16,849 bases of DNA. Origin: Firmicutes bacterium UBA4996. Its GTDB lineage: Bacteria > Bacillota > Limnochordia > Darwinibacteriales > Darwinibacteriaceae. Every line of letters begins with the position of its first letter. Position 1 is the first letter of the stretch. The position numbers and the translations under genes were made by a program. Location: assembly GCA_002396805.1 (NCBI GenBank), contig DGYW01000013.1:69218-86066 (forward strand), given 5' to 3'. The notes under the pieces are model-generated. The model saw nothing but the letters and a program-made list of their open reading frames with translations. It was not told the DNA's origin and did not search any database. Shown here piece by piece: positions 5,871 through 13,437 of this stretch.

Positions 5871-7334
5871 CTATATTCCGTAATTGGGAGCCTCTTTGGT
5901 AATTTGAACATGGTGAGGATGGCTTTCCTGGGTACCAGCTGGCGTAATCCGCACAAAACAACTAGTCTCATACAAATTTTGCAAGGTTGGGGCGCCACAA
6001 TAACCCATACCAGCCCGCAATCCACCTACTAACTGAAAGATTGCATCCGATAAAGAGCCCTTAAAGGGAACACGACCTTCAATCCCTTCTGGAACCAACT
6101 TTTGGGCATCACTTTGGAAATAGCGATCCTTACTTCCTGACTTCATGGCTCCGATGGATCCCATGCCACGATAAACCTTATAACTACGACCTTGGTAAAT
6201 CTCAGTTTCGCCAGGACTCTCCTCAGTACCGGCCAACAGGCTACCAAGCATCACGCTGTGTCCTCCTGCCGCTAACGCCTTCACTACATCACCAGAATAA
6301 CGAACTCCTCCATCAGCAATGATCGGTACTCCAAGTTCTCTGGCCACCTGTGCACAATCCCAAATGGCAGTGAGCTGTGGTACTCCCACTCCCGCCACTA
6401 CCCTGGTAGTGCAGATAGAACCAGGTCCAATCCCCACCTTAACTCCATCGGCACCAGCTTCGATCAAATCTCGAGTAGCCGCAGCCGTGGCCACATTACC
6501 AGCAACAATATCCACTCGATCCCCAAAGCGTTCTTTCAAATCTCTAAGAGCCTGAATCACTCCTTGGGAGTGCCCGTGGGCCGTATCGATTACTAAAGCA
6601 TCTACCCCCGCATCAACCAAAGCTGTACTTCGCTCAACACGATCTGGACCTACTCCAACCGCGGCACCCACCACTAACCGTCCGCGGCTATCCTTGGCAG
6701 ATGCCGGATACTGGCGAGCTTTTTCAATATCCTTAATGGTAATCAGACCCTTTAGGACATAGTTTTCATCAACCAAAGGGAGCTTTTCAATGCGGTGTTT
6801 ATGAAGAATGCCCTTGGCCTCTTCTAATGTGGTATTGACTGCTCCAGTAATGAGGTTTTCCTTAGTCATCACATTACCAATGGGCTGGTCCACATTTTCT
6901 TCAAACACTAGATCGCGGTTGGTCAAAATGCCCACTAGTCTGCGGTCCTTATCCACAATGGGCACGCCAGAGATCCGATAGCGTGCCATCAATGCCAAGG
7001 CGTCGCTGATGAGATGATGGGGATTGAGATAAAATGGATCCACAATAACCCCACTTTCGGATCGTTTGACTCGATCAACTTCGCTAGCTTGCTCATAAAT
7101 GGAAAGGTTTTTGTGAATAACACCGATTCCCCCTTCACGAGCCATGGCAATTGCCATGCGTGATTCGGTAACCGTATCCATTCCGGCACTGACCAAAGGA
7201 ATATTTAAACGGATGTTCCTGGAAAAATGGGTAGAAGTTTCTACTTCGGAGGGAAGAACTTCTGATGCCCTAGGGATTAACAAAACGTCATCAAACGTAA
7301 TACCTTCTTGTCCAAACTTTTCACTAAAATCCAC
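5871..7334 (-). CDS. guaB: Inosine-5'-monophosphate dehydrogenase
   Basis: The enzyme oxidises IMP to XMP with NAD, the committed step of guanine nucleotide synthesis, in the cytoplasm. The N-terminal G-I-T-F-D-D-V-L-L-I-P block, two CBS domains inserted after about residue 90, the catalytic loop G-P-G-S-I-C-T-T-R (about residue 300, with the nucleophilic Cys), the G-G-V-R-Y-S-G-D phosphate-binding turn and the flap M-G-S-I-G-A-M are all present. GTG 7334 is chosen because AAAGGGG lies 8 nt upstream and it gives 487 residues, close to the usual 485-490. The frame extends 45 codons further with a hydrophobic, unfamily-like extension and no good ribosome binding site. It is divergent from the dehydrogenase/ackA operon. 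Confidence 0.97.
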   Translation of the reverse strand: MDFSEKFGQEGITFDDVLLIPRASEVLPSEVETSTHFSRNIRLNIPLVSAGMDTVTESRMAIAMAREGGIGVIHKNLSIYEQASEVDRVKRSESGVIVDPFYLNPHHLISDALALMARYRISGVPIVDKDRRLVGILTNRDLVFEENVDQPIGNVMTKENLITGAVNTTLEEAKGILHKHRIEKLPLVDENYVLKGLITIKDIEKARQYPASAKDSRGRLVVGAAVGVGPDRVERSTALVDAGVDALVIDTAHGHSQGVIQALRDLKERFGDRVDIVAGNVATAAATRDLIEAGADGVKVGIGPGSICTTRVVAGVGVPQLTAIWDCAQVARELGVPIIADGGVRYSGDVVKALAAGGHSVMLGSLLAGTEESPGETEIYQGRSYKVYRGMGSIGAMKSGSKDRYFQSDAQKLVPEGIEGRVPFKGSLSDAIFQLVGGLRAGMGYCGAPTLQNLYETSCFVRITPAGTQESHPHHVQITKEAPNYGI

Positions 7335-7383
7335 GTAGCTGGCCCCTTTCATTCTGCATACCATTTCATTTTGTGGATATTTT

Positions 7384-7412
7384 ATCATAACCAATGTAAA
7401 TAGCAACCTAAA
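7384..7412 (-). promoter_or_regulatory. Candidate sigma-A promoter of guaB
   Basis: On the minus strand the -10 is TATGAT (7384-7389) and the -35 is TTTAGG (7407-7412), separated by exactly 17 bases. The -10 is close to consensus and the -35 is weak. It would give a leader of roughly 45 bases before GTG 7334, too short for a typical purine riboswitch. Confidence 0.45.
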
Positions 7413-7513
7413 ATCAGGAATAAAGCAGGAAACCGTAGTTAATGTTAGAATTAGCACAAAGGGAAACATCTATTTCCAGCATGTTTAAGTTGTGGACCTA
7501 GGAGGTATTAACA

Positions 7514-8404
7514 ATGGATATTCGCAGAATCGCGGTACTTGGCGCAGGCCGACTTGGTCGAGGCATTGCCGAATGTGCCGCCAGTAAAGGCTACGATGTA
7601 GTGCTATTTTCGCAAGGGGCCGGCGGGCAAGATGCCCTACGGCGGATTGAAAAGAGCCTAGATCGTAAGTTAGCCAAATGGGCTATTACAGAATCGGAAA
7701 AACGACTCATTTTGGGTCGAATTAGCTACACCTTAGACTTAAAAGAGCTTAGCAAGGTAGACTTACTGGTGGAAGCAACCATAGATCATTTCTACACCAA
7801 GCAAGAATTGCTCCGCACGGCAGACCACCTCTGCCCGCCAGAGGTAGTCTTCATTTCTACCAGCTCTACCCTACGGGTTTCAGATTTAGCTCGAGGCATC
7901 ACTCGTAACGATCGGTTGGTAGGGCTCCACTTTATTCCACCAGTTCCTGAAGTACCTGTTGCCGAATTAGTGATAACCAGCCACACTTCGCCAGCAGCGG
8001 TAGAGACAGTTAAGCAATTTGCCGCCCGTCTCGATAAAGAGATCGTTCCGATTGAGGAAAGTCCAGGCTTAGTAAATCCTCGGGCTCTGATTACCCTAGT
8101 TAACGAAGCTGCTTACCTCATGGATGAGGGCGTCTGTAATGCTGCTGCAGCCGAAAAAATCATTAAAGAAAGCTGGGGTATGACCCAAGGCCCCTTAGAG
8201 ATGGCGGATCGCTTAGGACTGGATCTAGTACTAAACTGGATGGAGCAATTGCAGGAAGAATTTGGTGACCGCTATGCCCCCTGCCCACTCATTAGGCGCT
8301 ATGTGCGTCAGCGTCGCCTCGGGGTTAAAACCAAGCTCGGCTTCTTTGCTTATACCGAAGATGATGCCATCGTCACAGTGGCCCAAGGGGAACAGGAGGA
8401 TTAG
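7514..8404 (+). CDS. 3-hydroxyacyl-CoA dehydrogenase-like protein (Hbd family, altered motif)
   Basis: The 296-residue product has the two-domain layout of short-chain 3-hydroxyacyl-CoA dehydrogenases, which interconvert 3-hydroxyacyl-CoA and 3-oxoacyl-CoA with NAD(P). The Rossmann domain starts V-L-G10-A-G12-R-L-G15. Motifs include E-A-T-I, T-S-S-T-L near 117, His139, Glu151 and Asn197, the expected catalytic His-Glu pair and an active-site Asn. Two features are unusual. The normally conserved H-F-F-N-P is H-F-I-P-P, and the usual S-P-G-F-V-x-N-R is S-P-G-L-V-N-P-R. It starts at ATG with AGGAGG upstream and is followed 3 bases after its stop by ackA, so the two form one operon. A role in butyrate-type fermentation is possible, but the changed motif could mean another hydroxyacid substrate. 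Confidence 0.82.
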   Translation: MDIRRIAVLGAGRLGRGIAECAASKGYDVVLFSQGAGGQDALRRIEKSLDRKLAKWAITESEKRLILGRISYTLDLKELSKVDLLVEATIDHFYTKQELLRTADHLCPPEVVFISTSSTLRVSDLARGITRNDRLVGLHFIPPVPEVPVAELVITSHTSPAAVETVKQFAARLDKEIVPIEESPGLVNPRALITLVNEAAYLMDEGVCNAAAAEKIIKESWGMTQGPLEMADRLGLDLVLNWMEQLQEEFGDRYAPCPLIRRYVRQRRLGVKTKLGFFAYTEDDAIVTVAQGEQED

Positions 8405-8407
8405 AAA

Positions 8408-9595
8408 ATGAAGATTTTTGTACTAAACTGCGGCTCTTCCTCAGTGAAATATAAACTATATGCCATGGAAAACGAGGAGGTCCTAGCGGAAGGTCGAGTG
8501 GAAAGGATTGGGCAAGAAAACGCCGTCATCACTCACCAGTCTACAGGTAAAGAAAAGGTCTCTAAGACCATGCCGATATTGGAACATACTGTAGCCATTC
8601 GGGAGAGTTTGAACCTCTTGATTCATCCCGAACACGGTATTCTCGCCAGTGTAGACGAAATCGACGCGGTAGGACATCGAGTGGTCCACGGTGGCGAGTC
8701 CTTTTCTGATTCGGTGCTGATTAACGAGCGCACCAAAGAGATCCTTGATTCCTTAGCGGAATTGGCGCCACTCCATAACCCCGCTAACGTTACTGGTATT
8801 CGGGCTGCTGAAAAGATTATGCCCCAAACTCCACAAGTGGCTGTCTTTGACACTGCTTTCCATTCTACCATACCGCCACATGGCTATTTGTATGCTATTC
8901 CATACAAGGTTTATCAGCGCCATAAGGTACGTCGCTATGGATTCCATGGCACTAGCCACAAATACGTCTCCCAGCGTACTGCTGAGTTGATGGGTAGAAA
9001 TATTGAGGAGCTCAAAATCGTCTCTTGTCACCTAGGTAATGGTGGAAGTATTGCTGCTGTATGTAATGGCAAATCCATTGATACCTCCATGGGCTTCACT
9101 CCTCTAGAGGGACTAATGATGGGTACTCGCAGTGGTGACATTGACCCCGGAGCCATCTTTTATATCATGAAGAAAGAAAACCTCACCCTCCACGAAATCG
9201 ACTCCATGCTCAACAAGCACTCTGGTTTATACGGTATTGCCGGTGTGAGCGATATGCGCGATATTGAAAAGGGGATTGCAGAAGGGGATAAGCTCTGCAC
9301 CATTGCTTTTGACATTTACGAGTACCGAATTCGTAAATACATTGGGGCCTACGTAGCAGCAATGGATGGAGTAGATGCCATTGTCTTTACTGCCGGAATT
9401 GGAGAAAACACTCCCTCACTCCGTACTGCCCTCTGCTCCAATTTGAGCTATCTAGGAATCGAGATCGATCCAGAGCTAAACAAACTACGGGGTCAGGATT
9501 TAGAGATCTCCACACCCCAATCGAAAGTCAAAGTATTTATCGTACCTACAGATGAAGAATTAGTGATAGCCCGAGATACCGCGGCCATTGTCTAA
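8408..9595 (+). CDS. ackA: Acetate kinase
   Basis: The 395-residue cytoplasmic enzyme converts acetyl phosphate and ADP to acetate and ATP. All signature blocks are present: L-N-C-G-S-S-S-V-K at the N-terminus, G-H-R-V-V-H-G-G, F-D-T-A-F-H, Y-G-F-H-G-T-S-H, H-L-G-N-G-G-S, G-T-R-S-G-D-I-D-P, G-I-G-E-N and the C-terminal T-D-E-E-L-V-I-A-R-D. Length is normal. The ATG is preceded by GGAGG, which overlaps the end of the upstream gene, so expression is tightly linked to the dehydrogenase. Phosphotransacetylase is not in the window. Butyrate kinase was considered and rejected because the motifs are those of acetate kinase. It is followed by a palindromic terminator. Confidence 0.97.
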   Translation: MKIFVLNCGSSSVKYKLYAMENEEVLAEGRVERIGQENAVITHQSTGKEKVSKTMPILEHTVAIRESLNLLIHPEHGILASVDEIDAVGHRVVHGGESFSDSVLINERTKEILDSLAELAPLHNPANVTGIRAAEKIMPQTPQVAVFDTAFHSTIPPHGYLYAIPYKVYQRHKVRRYGFHGTSHKYVSQRTAELMGRNIEELKIVSCHLGNGGSIAAVCNGKSIDTSMGFTPLEGLMMGTRSGDIDPGAIFYIMKKENLTLHEIDSMLNKHSGLYGIAGVSDMRDIEKGIAEGDKLCTIAFDIYEYRIRKYIGAYVAAMDGVDAIVFTAGIGENTPSLRTALCSNLSYLGIEIDPELNKLRGQDLEISTPQSKVKVFIVPTDEELVIARDTAAIV

Positions 9596-9610
9596 TCAGT
9601 CTTGGATGAG

Positions 9611-9645
9611 AAAAAGCTACTGCCCGCGGGCAGTAGCTTAATTTG
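9611..9645. terminator. Perfect palindromic bidirectional terminator
   Basis: 9614-9639 is an uninterrupted 26-base palindrome (13-bp arms centred on CCCG/CGGG). A run of five As (9611-9615) on one side makes TTTTT for minus-strand transcripts, and TTAATTT follows on the plus side. It ends both ackA and the convergent hydrolase gene, whose TAA stop (9638-9640) lies inside the stem. Confidence 0.9.
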
Positions 9646-10408
9646 TAAAGCGATGACTTCCGATAGTAATTTTCGAAGGACGACTATGCATGAAGCGGTC
9701 GGTCGATTGGCGAGGATTAAAAAAATATAACGCCCCTCCCGTAGGATCATGCCCATTCAAAGCTTCTAGAGCGGCTCTCCTAGCGTTCTCGTTAGGAGTC
9801 ATATAAAAACTTCCGTTGCGAATAGGTTGAAAAGCATTGTTTTGGAATAATACTCCTCGTAAGGTGTTGGGGAATTGAGGGCTGAGGATGCGATTTATAA
9901 TGACTGCACCTACCGCCACCTGTCCTACATAAGGCTCGCCCCTAGCTTCCGCATGAATCATTTGGGCTAACCATTCCACCTCTTGACTAGAAAGATAAAC
10001 ACCAACTGGATAGTAGTTTAGCGAATCTGTGGGTACGACTAAACGCTGCCCTACCCTAATCGCCTCAGAATCCAGATGGTTTAGGCCTTGAAGTTCTTGT
10101 ACAGAAATGCCATAAGTAGCGGCAATCCAATACAAACTGTCCCCCGACTGCACTTGATAGGTAGCATAGGAGTTATATTTAGGTTTTGGTACCTTAACTA
10201 CCTCAGGAATAGTTGTTTCCACAAGTTGCTCCACGGATGTCCCCTCATCGAAGTTAACCAGATGCAATTCAGCAACTGACTCCGCTTCGACCATTACGCC
10301 GTTGGATCGTTGCATCATAGGAAGCTGAAAAAGTAATAAAATTACCGCGGCCAAACAGCTAAAAACCACTATGTTTTCGGCCTGGCGCTGCGGTCGTTGT
10401 TCAAGCAT
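9638..10408 (-). CDS. Membrane-anchored LysM and SleB-type cell-wall hydrolase
   Basis: The 256-residue product has one N-terminal membrane helix (about 13-31), a spacer, one LysM peptidoglycan-binding domain (about 84-126, Y-Q-V-Q-S-G-D-S-L) and a C-terminal Hydrolase_2/SleB domain (about 140-256). The domain shows H-A-E154-A-R-G-E158, with Glu154 the expected catalytic acid of SleB lytic transglycosylases, then V-G-A-V-I-I-N-R and A-L-Y-F-F-N-P. SleB-family enzymes cut spore-cortex or vegetative peptidoglycan. ATG 10408 is chosen because GAGG lies 8 nt upstream and the promoter's -10 overlaps the region just upstream of the alternative ATG 10441. Its consensus housekeeping promoter suggests vegetative rather than forespore expression, so SleB as a germination enzyme is not assured. 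Confidence 0.9.
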   Translation of the reverse strand: MLEQRPQRQAENIVVFSCLAAVILLLFQLPMMQRSNGVMVEAESVAELHLVNFDEGTSVEQLVETTIPEVVKVPKPKYNSYATYQVQSGDSLYWIAATYGISVQELQGLNHLDSEAIRVGQRLVVPTDSLNYYPVGVYLSSQEVEWLAQMIHAEARGEPYVGQVAVGAVIINRILSPQFPNTLRGVLFQNNAFQPIRNGSFYMTPNENARRAALEALNGHDPTGGALYFFNPRQSTDRFMHSRPSKITIGSHRFTN

Positions 10409-10443
10409 GTTACAAACCTCTCTTATAGAATAGTTGTACATGA

Positions 10444-10472
10444 ATTATACTAAGAAAAGGACAAGGTGTCAA
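10444..10472 (-). promoter_or_regulatory. Exact-consensus sigma-A promoter for the LysM-SleB gene
   Basis: On the minus strand TTGACA (10467-10472) and TATAAT (10444-10449) are separated by exactly 17 bases, all 12 positions matching consensus. Initiation would be near 10437, downstream of the in-frame ATG at 10441, which supports the start at 10408. Confidence 0.85.
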
Positions 10473-10496
10473 TTTCCGGTAAATCGCTGCCCTAGT

Positions 10497-10527
10497 ACTC
10501 TTATTTGCGTTATTGCAAATGAAGAGT
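10497..10527 (+). promoter_or_regulatory. Twelve-pair inverted repeat overlapping the ytvI-like promoter -35
   Basis: ACTCTTATTTGC (10497-10508) and GCAAAT-g-AAGAGT (10515-10527) pair completely except for a single bulged G, around GTTATT. The right arm covers the -35 (10513-10518). The position suggests a repressor or activator site. It could also be a weak structured element between divergent promoters. Confidence 0.45.
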
Positions 10528-10541
10528 GAACGTAATATACT
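10513..10541 (+). promoter_or_regulatory. Sigma-A-like promoter for the ytvI-like gene
   Basis: TTGCAA (10513-10518) and TATACT (10536-10541) have a 17-base spacer, with 4 of 6 and 5 of 6 consensus matches. The predicted leader is about 20 bases and carries the AAAGGAGG ribosome binding site. Confidence 0.6.
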
Positions 10542-10568
10542 AAAAAAGAACGAAAGGAGGCCGTGGTA

Positions 10569-11633
10569 TTGAATTTCCGTGAAATATTAACCCCGAAACG
10601 GATCATCACTTTCATTATAGTCGTTGTCTTTTTGGCCTTTTTCTCCAAACAATTAGCCACAGCCCTACTACCCTTTCTTATTGGTCTGGGATTTGCCATT
10701 TTACTAGAACCTTTAATTTCGTTCTTAGAAAGAAGACTGAAATTCCCCCGTGGGCTTGCAGTCTTGACCACTTTGTTAGCAGTAGGGTTGTTAACCTGGT
10801 ACTCCCTCTTTTTAGTAGTGGGTAAGATCATTGGAGAATTGATGGACCTAGCTACATTATTACCAATGTACCGGGAAACTATTACCAATTTGACCAATGA
10901 TTTACTGGCACAATTTGAGTTGCTCAACGAGAATCTGCCGCCAATTGTGAGTTTAAACATCCAGTCTAGTGTTCAAGAATTCTTAGTAACTCTTGAAGCG
11001 GGTACGAAAGATTTGATTAATAAGGTTCTAGCCACATTCACTAGCCTACCAGTCTTTGTCGTGGTCAGCTTGATTAGTCTTGTATCCACCTTCTTCATTG
11101 CCCGCGATAAGGATTTAATTGTAGATACCCTCATGCGTTTTGTACCACCGCGGATGCGAGAACAAGTAGGAGAAACCAGAAAACGTGTGGCCATTGACCT
11201 TATTGGTTTCATTAAAGGCCGCTTACTAATGCTGATTATTGCTACCCTCATCGCTGGAGTTGGTTTATTCTTAATAGGAACACGCTATTGGGTTTTAATA
11301 GCTATAGCCATCGGAATTTTAGATAACATTCCCGTTGTGGGACCCGGAATCATCTTCACCCCTTGGGTAGCCGTAAGTGTGCTTGTAGGAGAAGTAGATC
11401 GGGCAGTCTATCTCACTATTCTATACTTTGTAATCTTCTCTGTGCGCCAACTGACAGAGCCAAAGATCATGGGCGATTCAGTGGGCATTCATCCTCTGAT
11501 CATGCTCTTAGCCATCTACGGTGGCGTAGTCTTTTTTGGAGTCTTGGGCATCTTTATTGGGCCCATTTTAGCCATTCTGATTCGGGCAGCCACTTTGTCA
11601 GGTCTATTCAAGTTTCCTCCCTTTTCTGATTAA
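10569..11633 (+). CDS. ytvI: AI-2E family (UPF0118) transporter-like membrane protein, similar to sporulation protein YtvI
   Basis: The 354-residue polytopic membrane protein has hydrophobic segments near the N-terminus (two hairpins within about 1-90), one around 150-180 and a cluster from about 210 to the end. The hallmark family motifs are L-E-P-L-I-x-F-L-E-R, G-I-L-D-N-I-P-V-V-G-P, L-T-E-P-K-I-M-G and G-I-x-P-L. Members include YtvI, a protein of spore formers, and other putative exporters such as TqsA and PerM. TTG 10569 is chosen because AAAGGAGG ends 8 nt upstream, while the GTG at 10563 is only 2 nt away from it. The gene is followed by a terminator, and the spoIIP pair comes next. 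The YtvI label is preferred over general AI-2E exporter mainly because of the sporulation neighbourhood. Substrate is unknown. Confidence 0.75.
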   Translation: MNFREILTPKRIITFIIVVVFLAFFSKQLATALLPFLIGLGFAILLEPLISFLERRLKFPRGLAVLTTLLAVGLLTWYSLFLVVGKIIGELMDLATLLPMYRETITNLTNDLLAQFELLNENLPPIVSLNIQSSVQEFLVTLEAGTKDLINKVLATFTSLPVFVVVSLISLVSTFFIARDKDLIVDTLMRFVPPRMREQVGETRKRVAIDLIGFIKGRLLMLIIATLIAGVGLFLIGTRYWVLIAIAIGILDNIPVVGPGIIFTPWVAVSVLVGEVDRAVYLTILYFVIFSVRQLTEPKIMGDSVGIHPLIMLLAIYGGVVFFGVLGIFIGPILAILIRAATLSGLFKFPPFSD

Positions 11634-11649
11634 GCTGTCTGTGTGACTC

Positions 11650-11677
11650 ACCCCCTTAGTATACAAGGGGGTTTTTT
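11650..11677 (+). terminator. Intrinsic terminator after the ytvI-like gene
   Basis: CCCCCTT (11651-11657) pairs with AAGGGGG (11665-11671) around AGTATAC, extended by an A-T pair, and is followed by TTTTTT (11672-11677). It lies 17 bases past the stop. Confidence 0.9.
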
Positions 11678-11717
11678 GTTGCACACTAAAAGTAGTTTGC
11701 AGAGAAGGAGAACTAAC

Positions 11718-12350
11718 ATGATCCCGCTTCCCTTTAGTGTCACTCTTCTCGCTGTCCTTACTGTTTTAGTCTATCTAGGCTTTGGACAACGGGTTTTGGA
11801 TCGGATGCGCCTTACTAGCTCTACTGCGATAATTATTTTAGTACTCATGGTCTTAGGGCACTTTTTACCCACCATACCCGTGGGGACCAGCATGGCCTTC
11901 AATCTCGGAGCCCTGATCCCTCTGGGTGTTGTAGGCTACCTATTACTAACTACCTCTAACCAAGAACGACAAAGGGCGATTCTAGTTAGCGCCCTAACCG
12001 CCCTCGGCGTTGTCCTATCTGATAAACTTCTTCCTCCTGATCCAGGCATCCTCGATCCAGTCTTCAGTGGCGGAATCTTCGCCGGACTTGTGGCCTATTT
12101 CTGGGGACGTTCGCGCAGATCAGCTTTTATTGCCGGTATCCTCGGAGTTTTGCTCGCGGATCTAGTGGCTTTTGTACAATTGCGCACAGAGCAACTACCC
12201 CAAAGAATCACCTTTGGAGGTGGTGGATTGTTCTCTAGTGCTGTGATCAGTCCTTTTCTTGCGGTGATAATTGCAGAAGTAATTGGAGAAATACGAGAAT
12301 ATCTGCATCGCCAAAACAGAGTGAAGCAAGGAGGGGATGATTTTGAATAG
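11718..12350 (+). CDS. DUF1614 family multipass membrane protein
   Basis: The 210-residue product has about six membrane segments. It includes the features of DUF1614: a central G-H-F-L-P region, N-L-G-A-L-I-P-L-G-V, the V-L-S-D-K-L-L-P-P block and a Gly-rich F-G-G-G-G-L near the C-terminus, followed by a last helix. The family's biochemical role is not established. ATG 11718 is chosen because AAGGAG lies 9 nt upstream. The frame stays open 25 codons earlier, but that region overlaps the terminator. Its last bases overlap the spoIIP start by 8 nt, so the two are translationally coupled and DUF1614 may be used in sporulation too. Confidence 0.75.
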   Translation: MIPLPFSVTLLAVLTVLVYLGFGQRVLDRMRLTSSTAIIILVLMVLGHFLPTIPVGTSMAFNLGALIPLGVVGYLLLTTSNQERQRAILVSALTALGVVLSDKLLPPDPGILDPVFSGGIFAGLVAYFWGRSRRSAFIAGILGVLLADLVAFVQLRTEQLPQRITFGGGGLFSSAVISPFLAVIIAEVIGEIREYLHRQNRVKQGGDDFE

Positions 12351-13437
12351 GTTACTGAAGAACCTGCTCATCTGCATTTGCGCGCTCGGTCTGTCCGTAA
12401 CCATGGCTTACGGTGAAGAATTAGAACCTTGGGGCGAATTTTTACCCACAGGTCAGTATTATACCTTAGTTGATCCTGAAGGCAATGTCTTATTAGAAAC
12501 AGGCCGCCTAGTGTATCTGCAAGATCAATATCTAACTGAGCATAATCAATTATATGAAGTAATCAAGGTAGACGAAGACACCCATATTGCCCGCACTGAG
12601 CTGGTGGAAGAAGTGGAACTGGAGATCTTTCCTTGGGAAGATCTTAGGCGTGCTCTAAACCTTGCTGTTCTGGAGGGAGATTCAAAGGACCAAAAAAGGG
12701 GTAAAATAGCACTTTATCACACCCACAATGCAGAAAGCTATGTCTCCACCGATGGAACGGACAGTATTTTTGGGCGTGGTGGTATTCACCGTGTAGGTGC
12801 CGCCTTTGCTGAGGCCCTTGCAGCTTTGGGAATTGATGTGGATTATTCGGAACAACTACACCTTCCCCATGATCGCGGTGCCTACCGCCGTTCTAGAGAG
12901 ACTGCCCTAGAGTTACTGGCAAAAAATCCAGATGCCATGTTCGATGTACACCGGGACGCTGCCCCCCAAGGAGCCTACGCCTTACAGTTGAAGGATGAAT
13001 GGGTAACCAGAATTCAGTTCGTCGTAGGCAGACAGAATCAAAACCTAGGTGTAAATCGGAAGTATGCCCAGTCGCTCAAAAAAATCGCCGACGAATTGTA
13101 CCCTGGCTTAGTTAAGGGCATCTTTTTTGGTCGAGGTAATTACAATCAGGATCTTACTCCCTTAAATCTGCTGTTAGAAGTTGGTGCCCACACGAATAGT
13201 CGACCTGCAGCAGAGCGTGGAATTAGCCTTTTTGCAGAAGTAGTAGATCTCTATTTTTATGGCGCTACTGCAGAGGCGGCCAGTGGTCAACAAAGTCGAA
13301 TGGCTAACCGTAGTATTCTTGGCCTGCTCGCTTTTGTGGGTATTGGAACAACGGTTTTCTATGTGATCAATGCTGGTGGTTTTGGAGCCGCCCTGGAGCG
13401 ATTTAAAGCCATGCTGGGGCGTCAAAAACTCAAGTAG
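12343..13437 (+). CDS. spoIIP: Stage II sporulation protein P (peptidoglycan amidase/endopeptidase)
   Basis: The 364-residue product has an N-terminal signal or membrane segment (about 1-24, ending A-Y-G). The catalytic domain of the SpoIIP family runs about 118-310. SpoIIP acts with SpoIID and SpoIIM to degrade septal peptidoglycan so that the mother cell can engulf the forespore. Visible residues include His126-Thr-His128-Asn-Ala-Glu131-Ser-Tyr, the D-V-His203-Arg-Asp segment, and Glu279-Val-Gly-Ala-His283 before the end of the domain. A further hydrophobic helix lies near the C-terminus (about 325-343), followed by a basic tail. TTG 12343 is chosen because AGGAGG lies 8 nt upstream, whereas ATG 12337 is only 2 nt away. 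The 3' end overlaps the convergent PHP phosphatase gene by 16 bases, with no terminator between. Confidence 0.93.
   Translation: MNRLLKNLLICICALGLSVTMAYGEELEPWGEFLPTGQYYTLVDPEGNVLLETGRLVYLQDQYLTEHNQLYEVIKVDEDTHIARTELVEEVELEIFPWEDLRRALNLAVLEGDSKDQKRGKIALYHTHNAESYVSTDGTDSIFGRGGIHRVGAAFAEALAALGIDVDYSEQLHLPHDRGAYRRSRETALELLAKNPDAMFDVHRDAAPQGAYALQLKDEWVTRIQFVVGRQNQNLGVNRKYAQSLKKIADELYPGLVKGIFFGRGNYNQDLTPLNLLLEVGAHTNSRPAAERGISLFAEVVDLYFYGATAEAASGQQSRMANRSILGLLAFVGIGTTVFYVINAGGFGAALERFKAMLGRQKLK

Noticed and set aside
7335..7469. An upstream extension of guaB by 45 codons to ATG
   Set aside because: The extension contains a hydrophobic run not found in IMP dehydrogenases and overlaps the candidate promoter. 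GTG 7334 has a good ribosome binding site and gives the usual length.
7335..7513. A purine riboswitch or similar leader upstream of guaB
   Set aside because: The predicted leader is only about 45 bases and contains no recognisable aptamer core or terminator.
10409..10441. ATG 10441 as start of the LysM-SleB hydrolase
   Set aside because: It lies upstream of the likely transcription start of the consensus promoter, and ATG 10408 has a ribosome binding site.
10469..10960. A 163-codon minus-strand ORF over the ytvI-like gene
   Set aside because: It is antisense to a clear membrane-protein gene, is Ser/Asn/Lys-rich and crosses both divergent promoters.
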